Assembly: GCA_963753285.1 (NCBI GenBank)
Contig: CAVWBT010000008.1
Coordinates: 248,001 to 312,000 of the forward strand
Direction of reading: 5' to 3'
Length of the DNA: 64,000 bases
Origin: JAHEDH01 sp963753285
Lineage (GTDB): Bacteria > Actinomycetota > Acidimicrobiia > Spongiisociales > ZC4RG35
Numbering within the stretch: position 1 is the stretch's first letter; the number at the start of each line of letters is the position of its first letter. The position numbers and the translations under genes are program-made. This document shows, piece by piece, positions 14,992 to 26,147 of this stretch. The notes below the pieces were generated by a model, which ran no database searches, was not told the origin of the DNA, and saw only the letters and a program-made list of their open reading frames with translations.

Positions 14992-15016
14992 GGACGTGAG
15001 ACGTGGGACGTGAGAC
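14992..15016. repeat. TCTCACG heptamers (inverse orientation)
   Basis: GACGTGAGACGTGGGACGTG reads as three heptamers and lies between the family A element and the smpB stop codon. Confidence 0.7.
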
Positions 15017-15019
15017 GGA

Positions 15020-15469
15020 TCACCGCTCGCGAAGGGCGCGGTCCATCTCGCGCTTCAGCTGCTTCTCCTTCAGGGCGTGGCGCTTGTCGTAGGTCGTCTT
15101 ACCTCGCGCCAGGCCGAGTTCCAGCTTGGCGTAGCCGTTCTTGAAGTAGATCCGCAGCGGCACCATCGTGTAGCCCTTCTCTGCCATGCGACCGGCGATC
15201 CGATCGATCTCACGTCGAGTCAGCAAGAGCTTGCGGGTCCGTTCGGGATCGTGCCCGCCCTGGCGAGAGAACGCATGGGGCGCGATGTACAAGCCGATCA
15301 GGAACGCTTCGCCGTTGGCGATGTGGGCGAAGGAGTCCTTGATCGTCACCTTCCCGGCGCGGAGACTCTTGACTTCCGATCCACGGAGGACGAGACCCGC
15401 CTCGTAGGTGTCGATGATCTCGTAGTCGTGCCTGGCCTTGCGGTTCGTGGCGACGGTCTTCTCGGTCAT
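15020..15469 (-). CDS. smpB: SsrA-binding protein SmpB
   Basis: Binds the tRNA-like domain of tmRNA and brings it to stalled ribosomes. It has 149 residues. The motifs NRKARHDYEIIDTYEAGL, GSEVKSLRAG and, near the C-terminus, LARGKTTYDKRHALKEK are characteristic; the basic tail that mimics codon-anticodon pairing is present. Its ATG overlaps the stop of the M23 gene by four bases, so it is the last gene of an ftsE-ftsX-M23-smpB operon, the usual actinobacterial order next to ssrA. Confidence 0.98.
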   Translation of the reverse strand: MTEKTVATNRKARHDYEIIDTYEAGLVLRGSEVKSLRAGKVTIKDSFAHIANGEAFLIGLYIAPHAFSRQGGHDPERTRKLLLTRREIDRIAGRMAEKGYTMVPLRIYFKNGYAKLELGLARGKTTYDKRHALKEKQLKREMDRALRER

Positions 15470-16659
15470 CCGTTCAGATACTTCATCGGGTCGACTCTGG
15501 CACCGCGCTCCCGAGTCTCGAAATGCAGGTGGGGTCCGGTGCAGCTGCCCGAGCAGCCGACGTAGCCGATCGTGTCACCGCGTTCGACGCGTTGACCCAC
15601 CGAGACGGCAATGCTCGATTGGTGGGCATAGAGGGTGGCGAGTCCACCGCCGTGATCGATGACGACGGCACGCCCATACCCCCCGTAGGTCTCGGCGAGG
15701 ATCACACGGCCCGAGCCGGCAGCAGCGATCGGGGTCCCCGAGCTCGCAGCGATGTCGATCCCGGTGTGGAGCTTGCGGGTCCCGAAGATCGGGTGGATGC
15801 GATACCCGTATGGCGACGACACCCGACCATTGACCGGCCATCCCAGCACACCGGGATTGGTGCCGCCCTGCTCTTGCAGAGCGGCGAGCTCGGCTTCGAG
15901 CCGGGCGGCGTCGGCTTCCAGCGATTCGTGTTGGGACTCTGCGGCCTGAATGTCCCGGTTGATCTGGTTCAGGAGCGCTCTCACGCTTTCGAGGTTCGAC
16001 TCCGCCTCGGCCCTGAGCTCCTCGACCGCGGCCACCTCTCCTTCGAGGACGACCCGTTCGCCTTCGAGCGCGACCAGGATCTCCTCGACCTCGGTTTGAC
16101 GATCGAGCGCGAGATCCTGCTGGCGTTCCTCCTCCAGCTTGAGGAACTCGAAGGTGTCGAGCAGGTCTTCGCTCTGTCCCGTCACCTCCTCCACGTACAC
16201 CAGACCCACAGACGCCTCGGCGGCGGTGTCGAAACCGAGCAGCATCGTGGTGACGGAGGCAGTGGCGTTCATGTACAACTCGACGACCTGCACCTCGAGA
16301 TCATCCAGAGTGTTCTGGAGCTCGATGGTCGTCTCGACCAGGTTCTGCTGGATGACGTCGAGCTGTGCGTTGACATCGGCCAGATGAGCCTCCTCCCCCT
16401 GGATCTGGGCTGTCAGTGCATCCACGCGACCCTGGGCCTCCGCAAGCTCTCCTTGCACAGCAGCGAGCTGGTCCTGAGCGGCGCTGAGCCGCTCCCCGAC
16501 TGCGCGACTCTCCGCTCTCGAATTGTCGATCTGGGCCGATAGCGCCTCGAGTTCGTCCCGCACTGCATCGAGTTCCGACGACGGGTCCTGTGCGCCGGCC
16601 GGGCCCGACACGAGCCCGACCAGCAGGATCATCGACAAGAGCAGGGCGGCGGGACGCAT
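15466..16659 (-). CDS. Secreted coiled-coil M23 peptidase (EnvC/PcsB-like partner of FtsEX)
   Basis: A 397-residue exported protein. It has a signal peptide (about 23 residues ending GPAGAQD), a long coiled coil over residues 28-255 rich in Glu, Gln, Ala and Leu heptads, and a C-terminal LytM/M23 domain with HTGIDIAAS and HLHFETR carrying the zinc ligands. An intact HxH and an N-terminal H/D pair suggest an active endopeptidase rather than a pure activator. It starts inside the ftsX stop (one-base overlap), and the FtsEX ABC pair probably controls it at the septum, as with EnvC, PcsB or RipC in other bacteria. The exact partner type is inferred. Confidence 0.9.
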   Translation of the reverse strand: MRPAALLLSMILLVGLVSGPAGAQDPSSELDAVRDELEALSAQIDNSRAESRAVGERLSAAQDQLAAVQGELAEAQGRVDALTAQIQGEEAHLADVNAQLDVIQQNLVETTIELQNTLDDLEVQVVELYMNATASVTTMLLGFDTAAEASVGLVYVEEVTGQSEDLLDTFEFLKLEEERQQDLALDRQTEVEEILVALEGERVVLEGEVAAVEELRAEAESNLESVRALLNQINRDIQAAESQHESLEADAARLEAELAALQEQGGTNPGVLGWPVNGRVSSPYGYRIHPIFGTRKLHTGIDIAASSGTPIAAAGSGRVILAETYGGYGRAVVIDHGGGLATLYAHQSSIAVSVGQRVERGDTIGYVGCSGSCTGPHLHFETRERGARVDPMKYLNG

Positions 16660-17579
16660 CAGGCGGTCACCGGCACTCCACTGCCGTCGGCCTCACGCAG
16701 ATATCGACTGAGTCCCACGACAGAACCCACGATGCCCGCCAGCGCACCGAAGACGACGAACAGCACACCCCACTGGATGAAGAACGATGTCGGGATGTCG
16801 AGGGTGAGGAGCGGAATGGCTTCGCCCACCGACACCAGGTTCTGGGATGCGATCCACACGGTCAGCACGGCCAAACCGGCTCCGAGAATCCCTTCGATCA
16901 TCCCTTCGAGGACGAACGGGACACGGATGAACCAGTTGGACGCACCAACGAGTTTCATGATCGACACCTCGTCCCGCCTGGCATAGATCGCCATGCGGAT
17001 CGTGTTGGCGATCAGGATGACCGCCGAGACCCCGAGAAGCACGGCCAACCCGAGGCCGAGCACGTTGAGCACGGTGCTGAGCGACGAGAGCTGTTCGATC
17101 TGCTCCCCTGCAGAGGTCACGTTGAGGACTGCAGGGTTGGACTGCAGTCGGAACACGACGTCACGATAAAGATCGATGTCGGTGAGCTCGATTCGGATCG
17201 AAGTGGGAAGCGCGTTCGGATTGATCTCCTGAACGAGTTCGGGCCGGCGCTCACCGAACAGCAGCTCGAATTCCTGGAAGGCCGCCAGCTTGTCGACGTA
17301 CCGCGTCGTCTCGACCTGCTCCCAGGCCTGGATCTCGTCCATCAATCCGAGTTGACCGGCCGTCTCGAGTCCGCCCTGATCGGCGTCTTTCAACCAGGCG
17401 ATGACATGGGTCCCGTCCTGCCACGTGAGTGTGTTCCGCTGGACCAGCTCGTTCAGGACGAGCGCGCCGAACGCCAGGGAGAGCGAGATGAACACGGCCA
17501 GGATGGCCCCGACGACGACCAGAGCGTTGCGTCGCAGGTTCACGAGCGCTTCGCGCATCAGGAAGGCGATGCGGCTCAT
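16659..17579 (-). CDS. ftsX: Cell division protein FtsX
   Basis: Membrane subunit of the FtsEX complex. It has 306 residues with the canonical four-helix topology: a membrane segment at about 22-45, a long extracellular loop to about residue 175, then three helices (about 180-200, 225-250 and 275-295). The conserved MKLVGASNWFIRVPFVLEG is the FtsX/MacB-like core. The large loop binds the periplasmic-side hydrolase, here presumably the M23 protein encoded next. It overlaps ftsE by four bases. Confidence 0.95.
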   Translation of the reverse strand: MSRIAFLMREALVNLRRNALVVVGAILAVFISLSLAFGALVLNELVQRNTLTWQDGTHVIAWLKDADQGGLETAGQLGLMDEIQAWEQVETTRYVDKLAAFQEFELLFGERRPELVQEINPNALPTSIRIELTDIDLYRDVVFRLQSNPAVLNVTSAGEQIEQLSSLSTVLNVLGLGLAVLLGVSAVILIANTIRMAIYARRDEVSIMKLVGASNWFIRVPFVLEGMIEGILGAGLAVLTVWIASQNLVSVGEAIPLLTLDIPTSFFIQWGVLFVVFGALAGIVGSVVGLSRYLREADGSGVPVTA

Positions 17580-18409
17580 TCGTGCACACCGTCCATCTCG
17601 ACGTCGGGGCTCTCCGACCCGATCGCTTCTTCGGTCTGCTCAGCAGCCTCCGGTGTCGCTTCGGGCGGCGCGCCGGTCGGCTGGTCACCTGGGACGATGG
17701 TCGAACCCGGGTCGATGGCGTGCTGCATCGTCGTCTCGTACCTGCCGGTGGCATCGTCACGAACGACGGAACCGTTCTCCACCGCGACCACTCGTCGCTG
17801 CATGGCGTCGACGATCGCGTGGTCATGGGTGGCCATCACGATGGTGGTCCCGGTCCTATTGATCCGGTCCAGGAGCTTCATGATGCCCACCGATGTGGCC
17901 GGATCGAGGTTCCCGGTCGGCTCGTCGGCGAGCAGGATCGGCGGGCGGTTGACGAAGGCACGCCCCACCGAGACTCGCTGCTGTTCTCCTCCCGACAGCT
18001 GCCGGGGATACCGATCGGCCTTGCCGTCGAGACCGACGAGGTCGAGCACCTGCTCGACCTGTGGTCTGATGACGGATCTCGGCCTCCCGAGCACCTCGAG
18101 CGTGAACGCGATGTTCTCGGCAACGGTCTTGTTCGGAAGCAGCTTGAAGTCCTGGAACACCGTCCCGATCGAACGGCGAAGATACGGGACCTTCCAGTTC
18201 GGGAGTGCAGTGATGTCCTTGCCTGCGACCCAGATCTTGCCGCGGGTGATGGGCTCTTGACGGAGCATCAGCCGGATGAGTGTCGACTTGCCCGAACCCG
18301 ACGGTCCGACCAGGAACACGAACTCACCCCGCTGAATGTCGAGGTTCACGTCGCGTGCGGCGACCGTTCCGCCCTCGTACACCTTGGTGACGTCTTGGAG
18401 TCGAATCAT
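17576..18409 (-). CDS. ftsE: Cell division ATP-binding protein FtsE
   Basis: ATPase of the FtsEX complex. It has 277 residues: the ABC core with Walker A GPSGSGKST (35-43), the Q-loop FQDFKLLP, signature LSGGEQQ (138-144), Walker B ILLADEP (158-164) and switch His in THDH. The core ends near residue 228 and is followed by an extra tail of about 50 residues rich in Pro, Glu and Thr that most FtsE proteins lack; its role is unknown. There is no strong ribosome site directly upstream. A TACCAT box near 18483-18488 could be the promoter for the operon. Confidence 0.95.
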   Translation of the reverse strand: MIRLQDVTKVYEGGTVAARDVNLDIQRGEFVFLVGPSGSGKSTLIRLMLRQEPITRGKIWVAGKDITALPNWKVPYLRRSIGTVFQDFKLLPNKTVAENIAFTLEVLGRPRSVIRPQVEQVLDLVGLDGKADRYPRQLSGGEQQRVSVGRAFVNRPPILLADEPTGNLDPATSVGIMKLLDRINRTGTTIVMATHDHAIVDAMQRRVVAVENGSVVRDDATGRYETTMQHAIDPGSTIVPGDQPTGAPPEATPEAAEQTEEAIGSESPDVEMDGVHE

Positions 18410-18568
18410 TGAAAATGGCCTCGGTTCCCCCGGAGGAGCATTGCGCGCGCTCCCACCACAGAACGCGAAAAGTGAATGGTGATGGTACCACTGGGACTTG
18501 GGTATTCCGTATCACCCCGGGCGGCGATGCTGCGCGCAGGGACGCAACGATGGCTTCGCTGAGCATGC

Positions 18569-18960
18569 GTTCTTGGGACAGCGACCACCCCAGAAGCGAC
18601 CACGGCCCCTCGTGGAGACTCGAGCCGCGAGCGACGCGCTCGCCAGTGTTGATTCTGTTTTGGGACGGCGACCACCCCAGTCCGACCACAGCACCCGTGA
18701 GGGCTCGAGCCGCGCACTGCGCGCTCGCCGGAGGTGCTTCTGTTCTTGGGACAGCGACCACCCCAAGTTGGTGGTGGTGGGTTCAGAACCGTGGTGTTCT
18801 CCCTGTCCCAAGAACGTCGATCGGTCGACCCCCGCTTGCGACAAGTGCTGCCGCTCGCGTCGTACGCGCTCGACCGTCGTTCTTGTCAGTCGCCACGAAC
18901 CGGGATTCCGGGGAGTGAGATGGACGTTCATACGCCGCTCCCAACAAGAACTCCTTCAGA
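18569..18960 (+). repeat. Family A structured repeat, tandem partial copies plus full copy 2
   Basis: The 603 bases between ftsE and prfB contain no gene. Three starts of the family A left box are seen at 18569, 18657 (variant GTTTTGGGACGG) and 18742, a period of 85-88 bases. Only the third copy continues into the full element: right arm CTGTCCCAAGAAC at 18803-18815, the CTCGACCGTCGTTCTTGTC box near 18869-18887 and CAACAAGAACTCCTT near 18942-18956. The first two units share GCTCGCC-type ends and ACTCGAGCCGCG. Confidence 0.8.
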
Positions 18961-19012
18961 AGCAGCCGACGGCGATTCAAGTAGGCCACAACATTGCGCC
19001 TTCGGGACGGGG

Positions 19013-20120
19013 TCAGCCTGCTTGTTCGTGTTGGGCTCGGCGCCAGCGGAGGTAGGACTCGGTGAGATCTCCCATGTCGCCATCGAGAACGGCACCGACA
19101 TTGCCGATCTCGAGTCCGGTCCGGAGATCCTTGACCATCTGGTACGGCTGGAGCACGTAGGAGCGGATCTGACTCCCCCACGCGGCCCCGGTCGTCTCAC
19201 CTCGGATCTCTGCCAGCTCGGCGGCCTGCTCATGGCGGGCGCGCTCGGCCAGCTTGGCCTTGAGTTGTGTCATGGCGCGAGCCTTGTTCTGTAGCTGAGA
19301 CCGCTCGTTCTGACAGGACGCCACGATCCCGGTCGGGAGGTGGGTGATCCTGACGGCGGAGTCGGTCGTGTTGACGTGCTGACCACCGGCACCCTGGGAT
19401 CGATACGTATCGATTCGAAGATCATCGTCCTTGATCTCGATCTCGACCTCATCGCCGATGTCCGGAACCACGTCAACGCCGGCAAACGCCGTGTGCCTCC
19501 GGGCGTTGGAATCGAATGGGGAGATCCTGACGAGTCGATGCGTTCCCCGTTCGGCTTCCATCACACCATGGGCGTGGTCGCCCTCGACCGAGATCGTCGC
19601 CGATTTGATCCCGGCCTCCTCGCCCTCGGACCACTCCTCGACGGTGACCTTGAAGCCCTCGTTCGTCAGGTAGCGCTCGTAGGACCGCAACAGCATCTCC
19701 GCCCAGTCCTGTGCATCGACACCGCCCGCTCCGGCGTACACGGTGACGATCGCCGGGTAGTCGTCGTACTCCTCGAAGAACAACGACTCGAGTTCGAGAC
19801 GCGACAGCTGTGCTGCGACGCCATTCATCTCCCGCTGCGCCTCGGCTTTGGAATCGTCGTCGCCGAACTCGAGGAGTACCTCGGCGTCCGACAGCCCGCG
19901 TTCGAGATCGGCAACCAGCTCGAACAGGCGCTCATACCTGTTCAGCTTCTCGGTGACGGCGCGTCCCTCGTCGGGGTCGTCCCACAGGTCGGGACGACTC
20001 GCCTCGTCCCTCAGCTCTGCGAGCTCGGTTTCCTTCTGATCCAAGTCAAAGGAACCTCCTGGCTTCGAGCAGGCGGTTGCGGAGTTCTTCGATGTCGTGC
20101 GTGGGCTGGTTGTTCGTCAT
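19013..20120 (-). CDS. prfB: Peptide chain release factor 2, with programmed +1 frameshift
   Basis: Recognises UAA and UGA stop codons and triggers peptide release. The gene starts at ATG 20120 (MTNNQPTHDIEELRNRLL) and reaches an in-frame TGA at 20048-20046 after codon 24. The following 344 codons are in the +1 frame, giving 368 residues in total. The frameshift site is classical: AGGAGG, then TTC CTT TGA C. The main part carries the SPF tripeptide (RISPFDS) that reads UGA and the GGQ motif (GAGGQHVNT) for hydrolysis. RF2 thereby regulates its own synthesis. The upstream TACCGT box is nine bases before the ATG. It lies upstream of ftsE, in the usual actinobacterial order. Confidence 0.97.
20044..20060 (-). 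promoter_or_regulatory. prfB programmed frameshift signal
   Basis: Read on the minus strand, AGGAGGTTCCTTTGAC has an internal Shine-Dalgarno three bases before the slippery CTT, then the in-frame TGA followed by C, a weak stop context for RF2. Confidence 0.95.
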
Positions 20121-20129
20121 GAGATCAGA

Positions 20130-20135
20130 ACGGTA
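20130..20135 (-). promoter_or_regulatory. -10 box (TACCGT) for prfB, leaderless or near-leaderless
   Basis: TACCGT lies nine bases before the prfB ATG at 20120. Confidence 0.45.
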
Positions 20136-20151
20136 GTTCGGGTCGGACGGT

Positions 20152-20183
20152 TGACAGATGACAGATGACAGATGACAGATGAT
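20152..20183. repeat. TGACAGA heptamer array, left arm
   Basis: Four tandem GATGACA heptamers, paired with an inverse array at 20237-20268. Together they bracket about 55 bases between the secA stop and the prfB promoter. Confidence 0.8.
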
Positions 20184-20236
20184 CGATCACGTGCCACGGT
20201 GAGAGGGAATCTGGGTCGGCGAAGCCGACACGATAT

Positions 20237-20268
20237 GACTGTCATCTTTCGACCGTCATCTGTCATCA
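20237..20268. repeat. TGACAGA heptamer array, right (inverted) arm
   Basis: TGTCATC and variants in inverse orientation to 20152-20183; the right end is 20 bases before the secA stop codon. Confidence 0.7.
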
Positions 20269-20287
20269 GCGCCGAGGAACGAGGCGG

Positions 20288-22903
<2,616 letters not shown>

Positions 22904-22911
22904 AGACACCG

Positions 22912-22917
22912 ATGGTA
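22912..22917 (-). promoter_or_regulatory. -10 box (TACCAT) for secA, leaderless
   Basis: TACCAT ends eight bases before the secA ATG at 22903. Confidence 0.5.
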
Positions 22918-23002
22918 CCTCTCGAGCACTGGTATTCGACCGCATCGAGGCGCTGACGGCGCCGCCAACCCGAGGAGGGTGGCCCGATGTGGGAGACCCT
23001 GG

Positions 23003-23026
23003 CGTGGGACGTGAGACGTGAGACGG
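23003..23026. repeat. TCTCACG heptamers (inverse orientation)
   Basis: GCGTGGGACGTGAGACGTGA gives three heptamers of the same family as at 2550, 14992 and 51547. It lies between the response regulator stop and the secA promoter. Confidence 0.65.
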
Positions 23027-23054
23027 CGAACGAGGCGCCGGCCGAGACAGCCCC

Positions 23055-23714
23055 TCAGTCGAGACTGATGAGCCCTTCTCGGACTGCGAACATGACCGCT
23101 TCGTTGCGGGAGCCCAATCCGAGCTTGTCGAGGATGTTGCGCACGTGGTTCTTCACGGTGTTCTCGGAAATGAACAGCTTCTCGCCGACTTCCCGGGACG
23201 TGGCGCCGGCTGCGATCGACTCGAGCACCTCGATCTCACGGCCGGTGAGTGCCGGTTTGCGGCTGGACGACAGATCCCGGTGGCGAAGAAGGTGTGCGAC
23301 CGTATCGAACAACAGGCCGCCCATGTAGGGAGAGATGACCGCTCCGCCTTCGAGCACGTCGTTGAGTTTCCTCACGAGCTCGGGCATCGGAGTGTCTTTG
23401 ATGATGTAGCCCCGAGCTCCGGCCTTGATGGCCTTCAAGAGGTCCTCTTCGGACTCGGATGATGTCAGGAGCACGACCTTGGTCTTCGGCGCTGCCTCGA
23501 TGATCTTGTCGACGACGTCGAGACCCGAGATTCCCGGCATGAGAACGTCGAGCAACATGAGATCGGCCTGGTGTTCCTTCGCCATGTCGACCGCATCGAG
23601 CGCCGTGGCGGCCTGTCCGACTACGTCGAATCCTTCGCTCTTCAGCGCCGCCGACAGGCCCGCTTGAATGAGCGGCGCGTCGTCCACGATGATGATGTTC
23701 CTGGTGGCGGTCAT
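23055..23714 (-). CDS. LuxR/NarL-type response regulator
   Basis: A DNA-binding response regulator of 219 residues. The receiver domain has the acidic pair in VDDAP, phosphoacceptor Asp56 in LMLLDVLMPG, the switch Ser/Thr in LLTSSE and Lys in YIIKDT. A LuxR-type HTH (LTGREIEVLESIAAG to NTVKNHVRNIL) occupies the last 65 residues. No sensor kinase gene is adjacent, so it is an orphan here. I chose the ATG at 23714, because family members begin just before the first beta strand; an in-frame ATG at 23762 is possible. A perfect dyad at 23811-23827 may be its own binding site. Confidence 0.9.
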   Translation of the reverse strand: MTATRNIIIVDDAPLIQAGLSAALKSEGFDVVGQAATALDAVDMAKEHQADLMLLDVLMPGISGLDVVDKIIEAAPKTKVVLLTSSESEEDLLKAIKAGARGYIIKDTPMPELVRKLNDVLEGGAVISPYMGGLLFDTVAHLLRHRDLSSSRKPALTGREIEVLESIAAGATSREVGEKLFISENTVKNHVRNILDKLGLGSRNEAVMFAVREGLISLD

Positions 23715-23810
23715 TGCCGATTGACTCCGTGACCTCGGTGACTGGCGTATCGCACTGGTCATCGTCGCGTTTCCCCGTCGACTTGATCAAAAAAGGGGCT
23801 ACTTCTTTCT

Positions 23811-23827
23811 GACTAGTCACCCTAGTC
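23811..23827. promoter_or_regulatory. Inverted repeat upstream of the response regulator
   Basis: GACTAGTCACCCTAGTC has two perfect 6-base arms five bases apart. It lies about 100 bases before the regulator start, in the gap with comF, beside an A-rich tract (23789-23794). It may be an operator for autoregulation. Confidence 0.4.
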
Positions 23828-23884
23828 CCTGATCCCACTCAGCGTGAGGCAACTCGACCCACGATTCCCGAGATTCCGGCGAGC

Positions 23885-24436
23885 TCACACACTGACCGTG
23901 GCAGTGACTGCCGCGACCACCGCACCGTCGAGTGCGGCGGCGGCCGTCTCGAGCGTGATGCCCGTGGTGAGCACGTCATCGACCAACACCGCTCCCGAAG
24001 GCCTGTCGCCCGACACCCCGAACACGGGTGCGTCCCGCTGACTCACGACCCGACCGGCGTGACGCCTGCCGTAGACCGCAGGTTTGAGCGACATCACCAC
24101 CGGAAGGCCCGTGAGCTCGGCGAGATGCTCCGCAAGGAGCACGGCCGGATCGACCCCATAGCGAATCGTCCGCCACCTCGTTCTCGGTATCGGGATCAGG
24201 GCAGCAGCTTCGTGCGGCACGAGGTGGGCCATCCCCTCGGCCGCGAGGACGAGCCCGGCGGAGGACACGGCCTCGTATTTCAGCCGGTGAACGAGCGTTC
24301 GGGCCGGGCCATCGTGGACGAACCCGCTGCGTGCGATCCCGAACGACAGCAGTCGATCAGGCCCAGGGCGGAGCCTGCCCCGGCACGAGGCACACAGCGA
24401 CCGGCGATTCCACCGCCGACATGCCAGACAGACCAT
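23885..24436 (-). CDS. ComF family phosphoribosyltransferase-like protein
   Basis: A 183-residue ComF/GntX protein. The N-terminus has a four-Cys zinc site (CLAC and CASC). The C-terminal half has the PRPP-binding loop VLVDDVLTTGITLE. In naturally competent bacteria ComF helps DNA uptake, but homologues are common in species not known to be competent. The N-terminus is short compared with B. subtilis ComFC; the frame begins right at the zinc site with ATG 24436. No competence genes are nearby, so the role is unproven. Confidence 0.85.
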   Translation of the reverse strand: MVCLACRRWNRRSLCASCRGRLRPGPDRLLSFGIARSGFVHDGPARTLVHRLKYEAVSSAGLVLAAEGMAHLVPHEAAALIPIPRTRWRTIRYGVDPAVLLAEHLAELTGLPVVMSLKPAVYGRRHAGRVVSQRDAPVFGVSGDRPSGAVLVDDVLTTGITLETAAAALDGAVVAAVTATVSV

Positions 24437-24589
24437 GCGCCCATCGTGTGCGGTGGGTGGGACAAGAACGCGCCACGCCTGAAGAGCGCCGTGCGATGTG
24501 CGATGTGCGATCGAGACGCCGAGGCAGCAGGCTCGAAGAAGCCCGACGAGCGCCTTCTCGCTGCACGCGGCACCACAACGCGCTGCGGC

Positions 24590-24660
24590 AGCCCCGGCCG
24601 ACCGGCGTCTGTAATGGACTCGTGATTCCCACCGGACCCGAAGATCATCCGTCCATCAGT
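24590..24660. repeat. Family B intergenic repeat, isolated copy
   Basis: The gap between comF and ahcY (24437-24669) contains CGGCCGACCGGCGTCTGTAA, then TGGACTCGTGA and CCATCAGTCGGCC, matching the tandem units at 2607-2868. No gene is supported in this gap. Confidence 0.65.
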
Positions 24661-24669
24661 CGGCCGGAA

Positions 24670-25920
24670 TCAAGTCGTGCCTTCTTGCCATCCGGAGAGG
24701 TAGGCGACCTGATCTTCGGTGAGTTCCTCGAGGCCGAATCCGAGCGCCTCGAGCTTGATCCTGGCGACCCTGGCATCGATCTCGGGAGGGAGCGTGTAGA
24801 TCTGTGGCTCGAGTGAGCCGTGGTTCTGAACGAGCCATTCCGCTGCCAGCGCCTGGTTCGAGAAGGACAGGTCCATCACGTCGGCCGGGTGACCTTCGGC
24901 GGCGCCCAGGTTCACGAGTCGGCCTTCGGCGGCGACCAGGATGCGTCGCCCGTCGGGCATCACGTACTCGTCCAGGTTCGCCCGAATCGGCTTCGAGGAT
25001 CCAGCCATCTCCTGCAGCGCGGTCAGCTCGAGCTCGATGTCGAAGTGACCGGCGTTGGCGAGGATTGCGCCATCTCGCATCCGTTCGAAGTGCCGCCGTC
25101 GCAGAACATGCTTGTTGCCGGTCACGGTGATGAAGATGTGGCCGATCTCGGCCGCATCGTCCGCAGTGAGAACACGATGGCCGTCCATGACGGCCTGAAT
25201 GGCGCGAATCGGATCCACCTCGACCACGATCACGTGCGCTCCGAAGCCGCGAGCCCGGTCCGCCACGCCCTGACCACAGTCTCCGTAGCCAACGACGACC
25301 ACGTTCAACCCGGCGATGAGGACATTCGACGCCCGAATGATCCCATCCATGGCCGACTGGCCTGTCCCGTACCGATTGTCGAACAGATGCTTCGTCTGGC
25401 TGTCGTTGACAGCGACGACCGGCACTCGCAGGGTGCCATCGGCAGCCATGGCGCGGAGACGGATCACTCCCGTCGTCGTCTCCTCCGTCGAACCGATCGG
25501 ATTCAACTCGGTCCTCGTCGTGTGCAGGATGGTCGCCAGGTCTGCCCCGTCGTCCATGGTGATGTCGGGTTCGAGGTCCAGCGTCGAGTGGATGTGGCTG
25601 TAGTAGGTGTCGGAGTCCTCACCTCGGATGGCGAAGACCGGAATCCCCTCGGCGACCAGGGCCGCTGCGATGTCGTCCTGGGTCGAGAGCGGGTTCGAAG
25701 CGCAGAGAACCGGCCTGGCTCCGCCGTCGCGCAGCGCCAGCATGAGATTCGCCGTCTCGGCGGTGACATGGAGGCAGGCTGCGATCGTACGGCCTTCGAG
25801 CGGCTTCTCCTCACGGAATCGCTCGCGTATCGTTGCGAGCACCGGCATCCGGCGGCCGGCCCATTCGAGTCTGCGCGCGCCCTCCTCGGAGAGGGTCGGA
25901 GTGGCGATGTCGAACTGCAT
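24670..25920 (-). CDS. ahcY: Adenosylhomocysteinase
   Basis: Cleaves S-adenosylhomocysteine to adenosine and homocysteine with bound NAD, keeping methyltransferases uninhibited. It has 416 residues. The NAD-binding VVGYGDCGQGVA is near residue 210, the catalytic Lys and Asp are in NDSQTKHLFDNRYGTGQS, and the C-terminal HPADVMDLSFSNQALA is present. An AAGGA site lies before the ATG at 25920. It is the first of the genes resembling the mycobacterial sahH-manB region. The length matches the shorter bacterial/archaeal forms and lacks the insert of the mycobacterial enzyme. Confidence 0.96.
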   Translation of the reverse strand: MQFDIATPTLSEEGARRLEWAGRRMPVLATIRERFREEKPLEGRTIAACLHVTAETANLMLALRDGGARPVLCASNPLSTQDDIAAALVAEGIPVFAIRGEDSDTYYSHIHSTLDLEPDITMDDGADLATILHTTRTELNPIGSTEETTTGVIRLRAMAADGTLRVPVVAVNDSQTKHLFDNRYGTGQSAMDGIIRASNVLIAGLNVVVVGYGDCGQGVADRARGFGAHVIVVEVDPIRAIQAVMDGHRVLTADDAAEIGHIFITVTGNKHVLRRRHFERMRDGAILANAGHFDIELELTALQEMAGSSKPIRANLDEYVMPDGRRILVAAEGRLVNLGAAEGHPADVMDLSFSNQALAAEWLVQNHGSLEPQIYTLPPEIDARVARIKLEALGFGLEELTEDQVAYLSGWQEGTT

Positions 25921-25991
25921 TCGGTGTCCTTAGAGAGTCGTCTTGCGTCGCTGCGGGAGCCTACCGAGTGCGACCCGCTCGGAGACATCCC

Positions 25992-26147
25992 TCAATCGGG
26001 CGGCAGCATGTTCGGGATCCCGTCGGACACCGCGAAGTGATGGCCGTTCGGACATTCGAGCATCGAGTCGGTCTCGTTCTCGGTCAGCTTCTCTTTGCAG
26101 ACCGTGCACCGCAGGATCTCCAGCAGCTCATTCGATATCAGACTCAC
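25992..26147 (-). CDS. Trm112/YcaR-like small zinc protein
   Basis: A 51-residue protein. It reads LLEILRCTVCKEKL, then ECPNGHHFAVSDGIPNML, the classic pattern of the Trm112 family with two zinc-binding pairs (CxxC and a Cys that is followed by NGHHF rather than a second Cys). Trm112 proteins activate methyltransferases, and bacterial forms often sit next to manB. Its GTG start overlaps the manB stop as GTGA, so it is translationally coupled. The zinc site may lack its fourth ligand, as in other bacterial members. Confidence 0.85.
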   Translation of the reverse strand: MSLISNELLEILRCTVCKEKLTENETDSMLECPNGHHFAVSDGIPNMLPPD

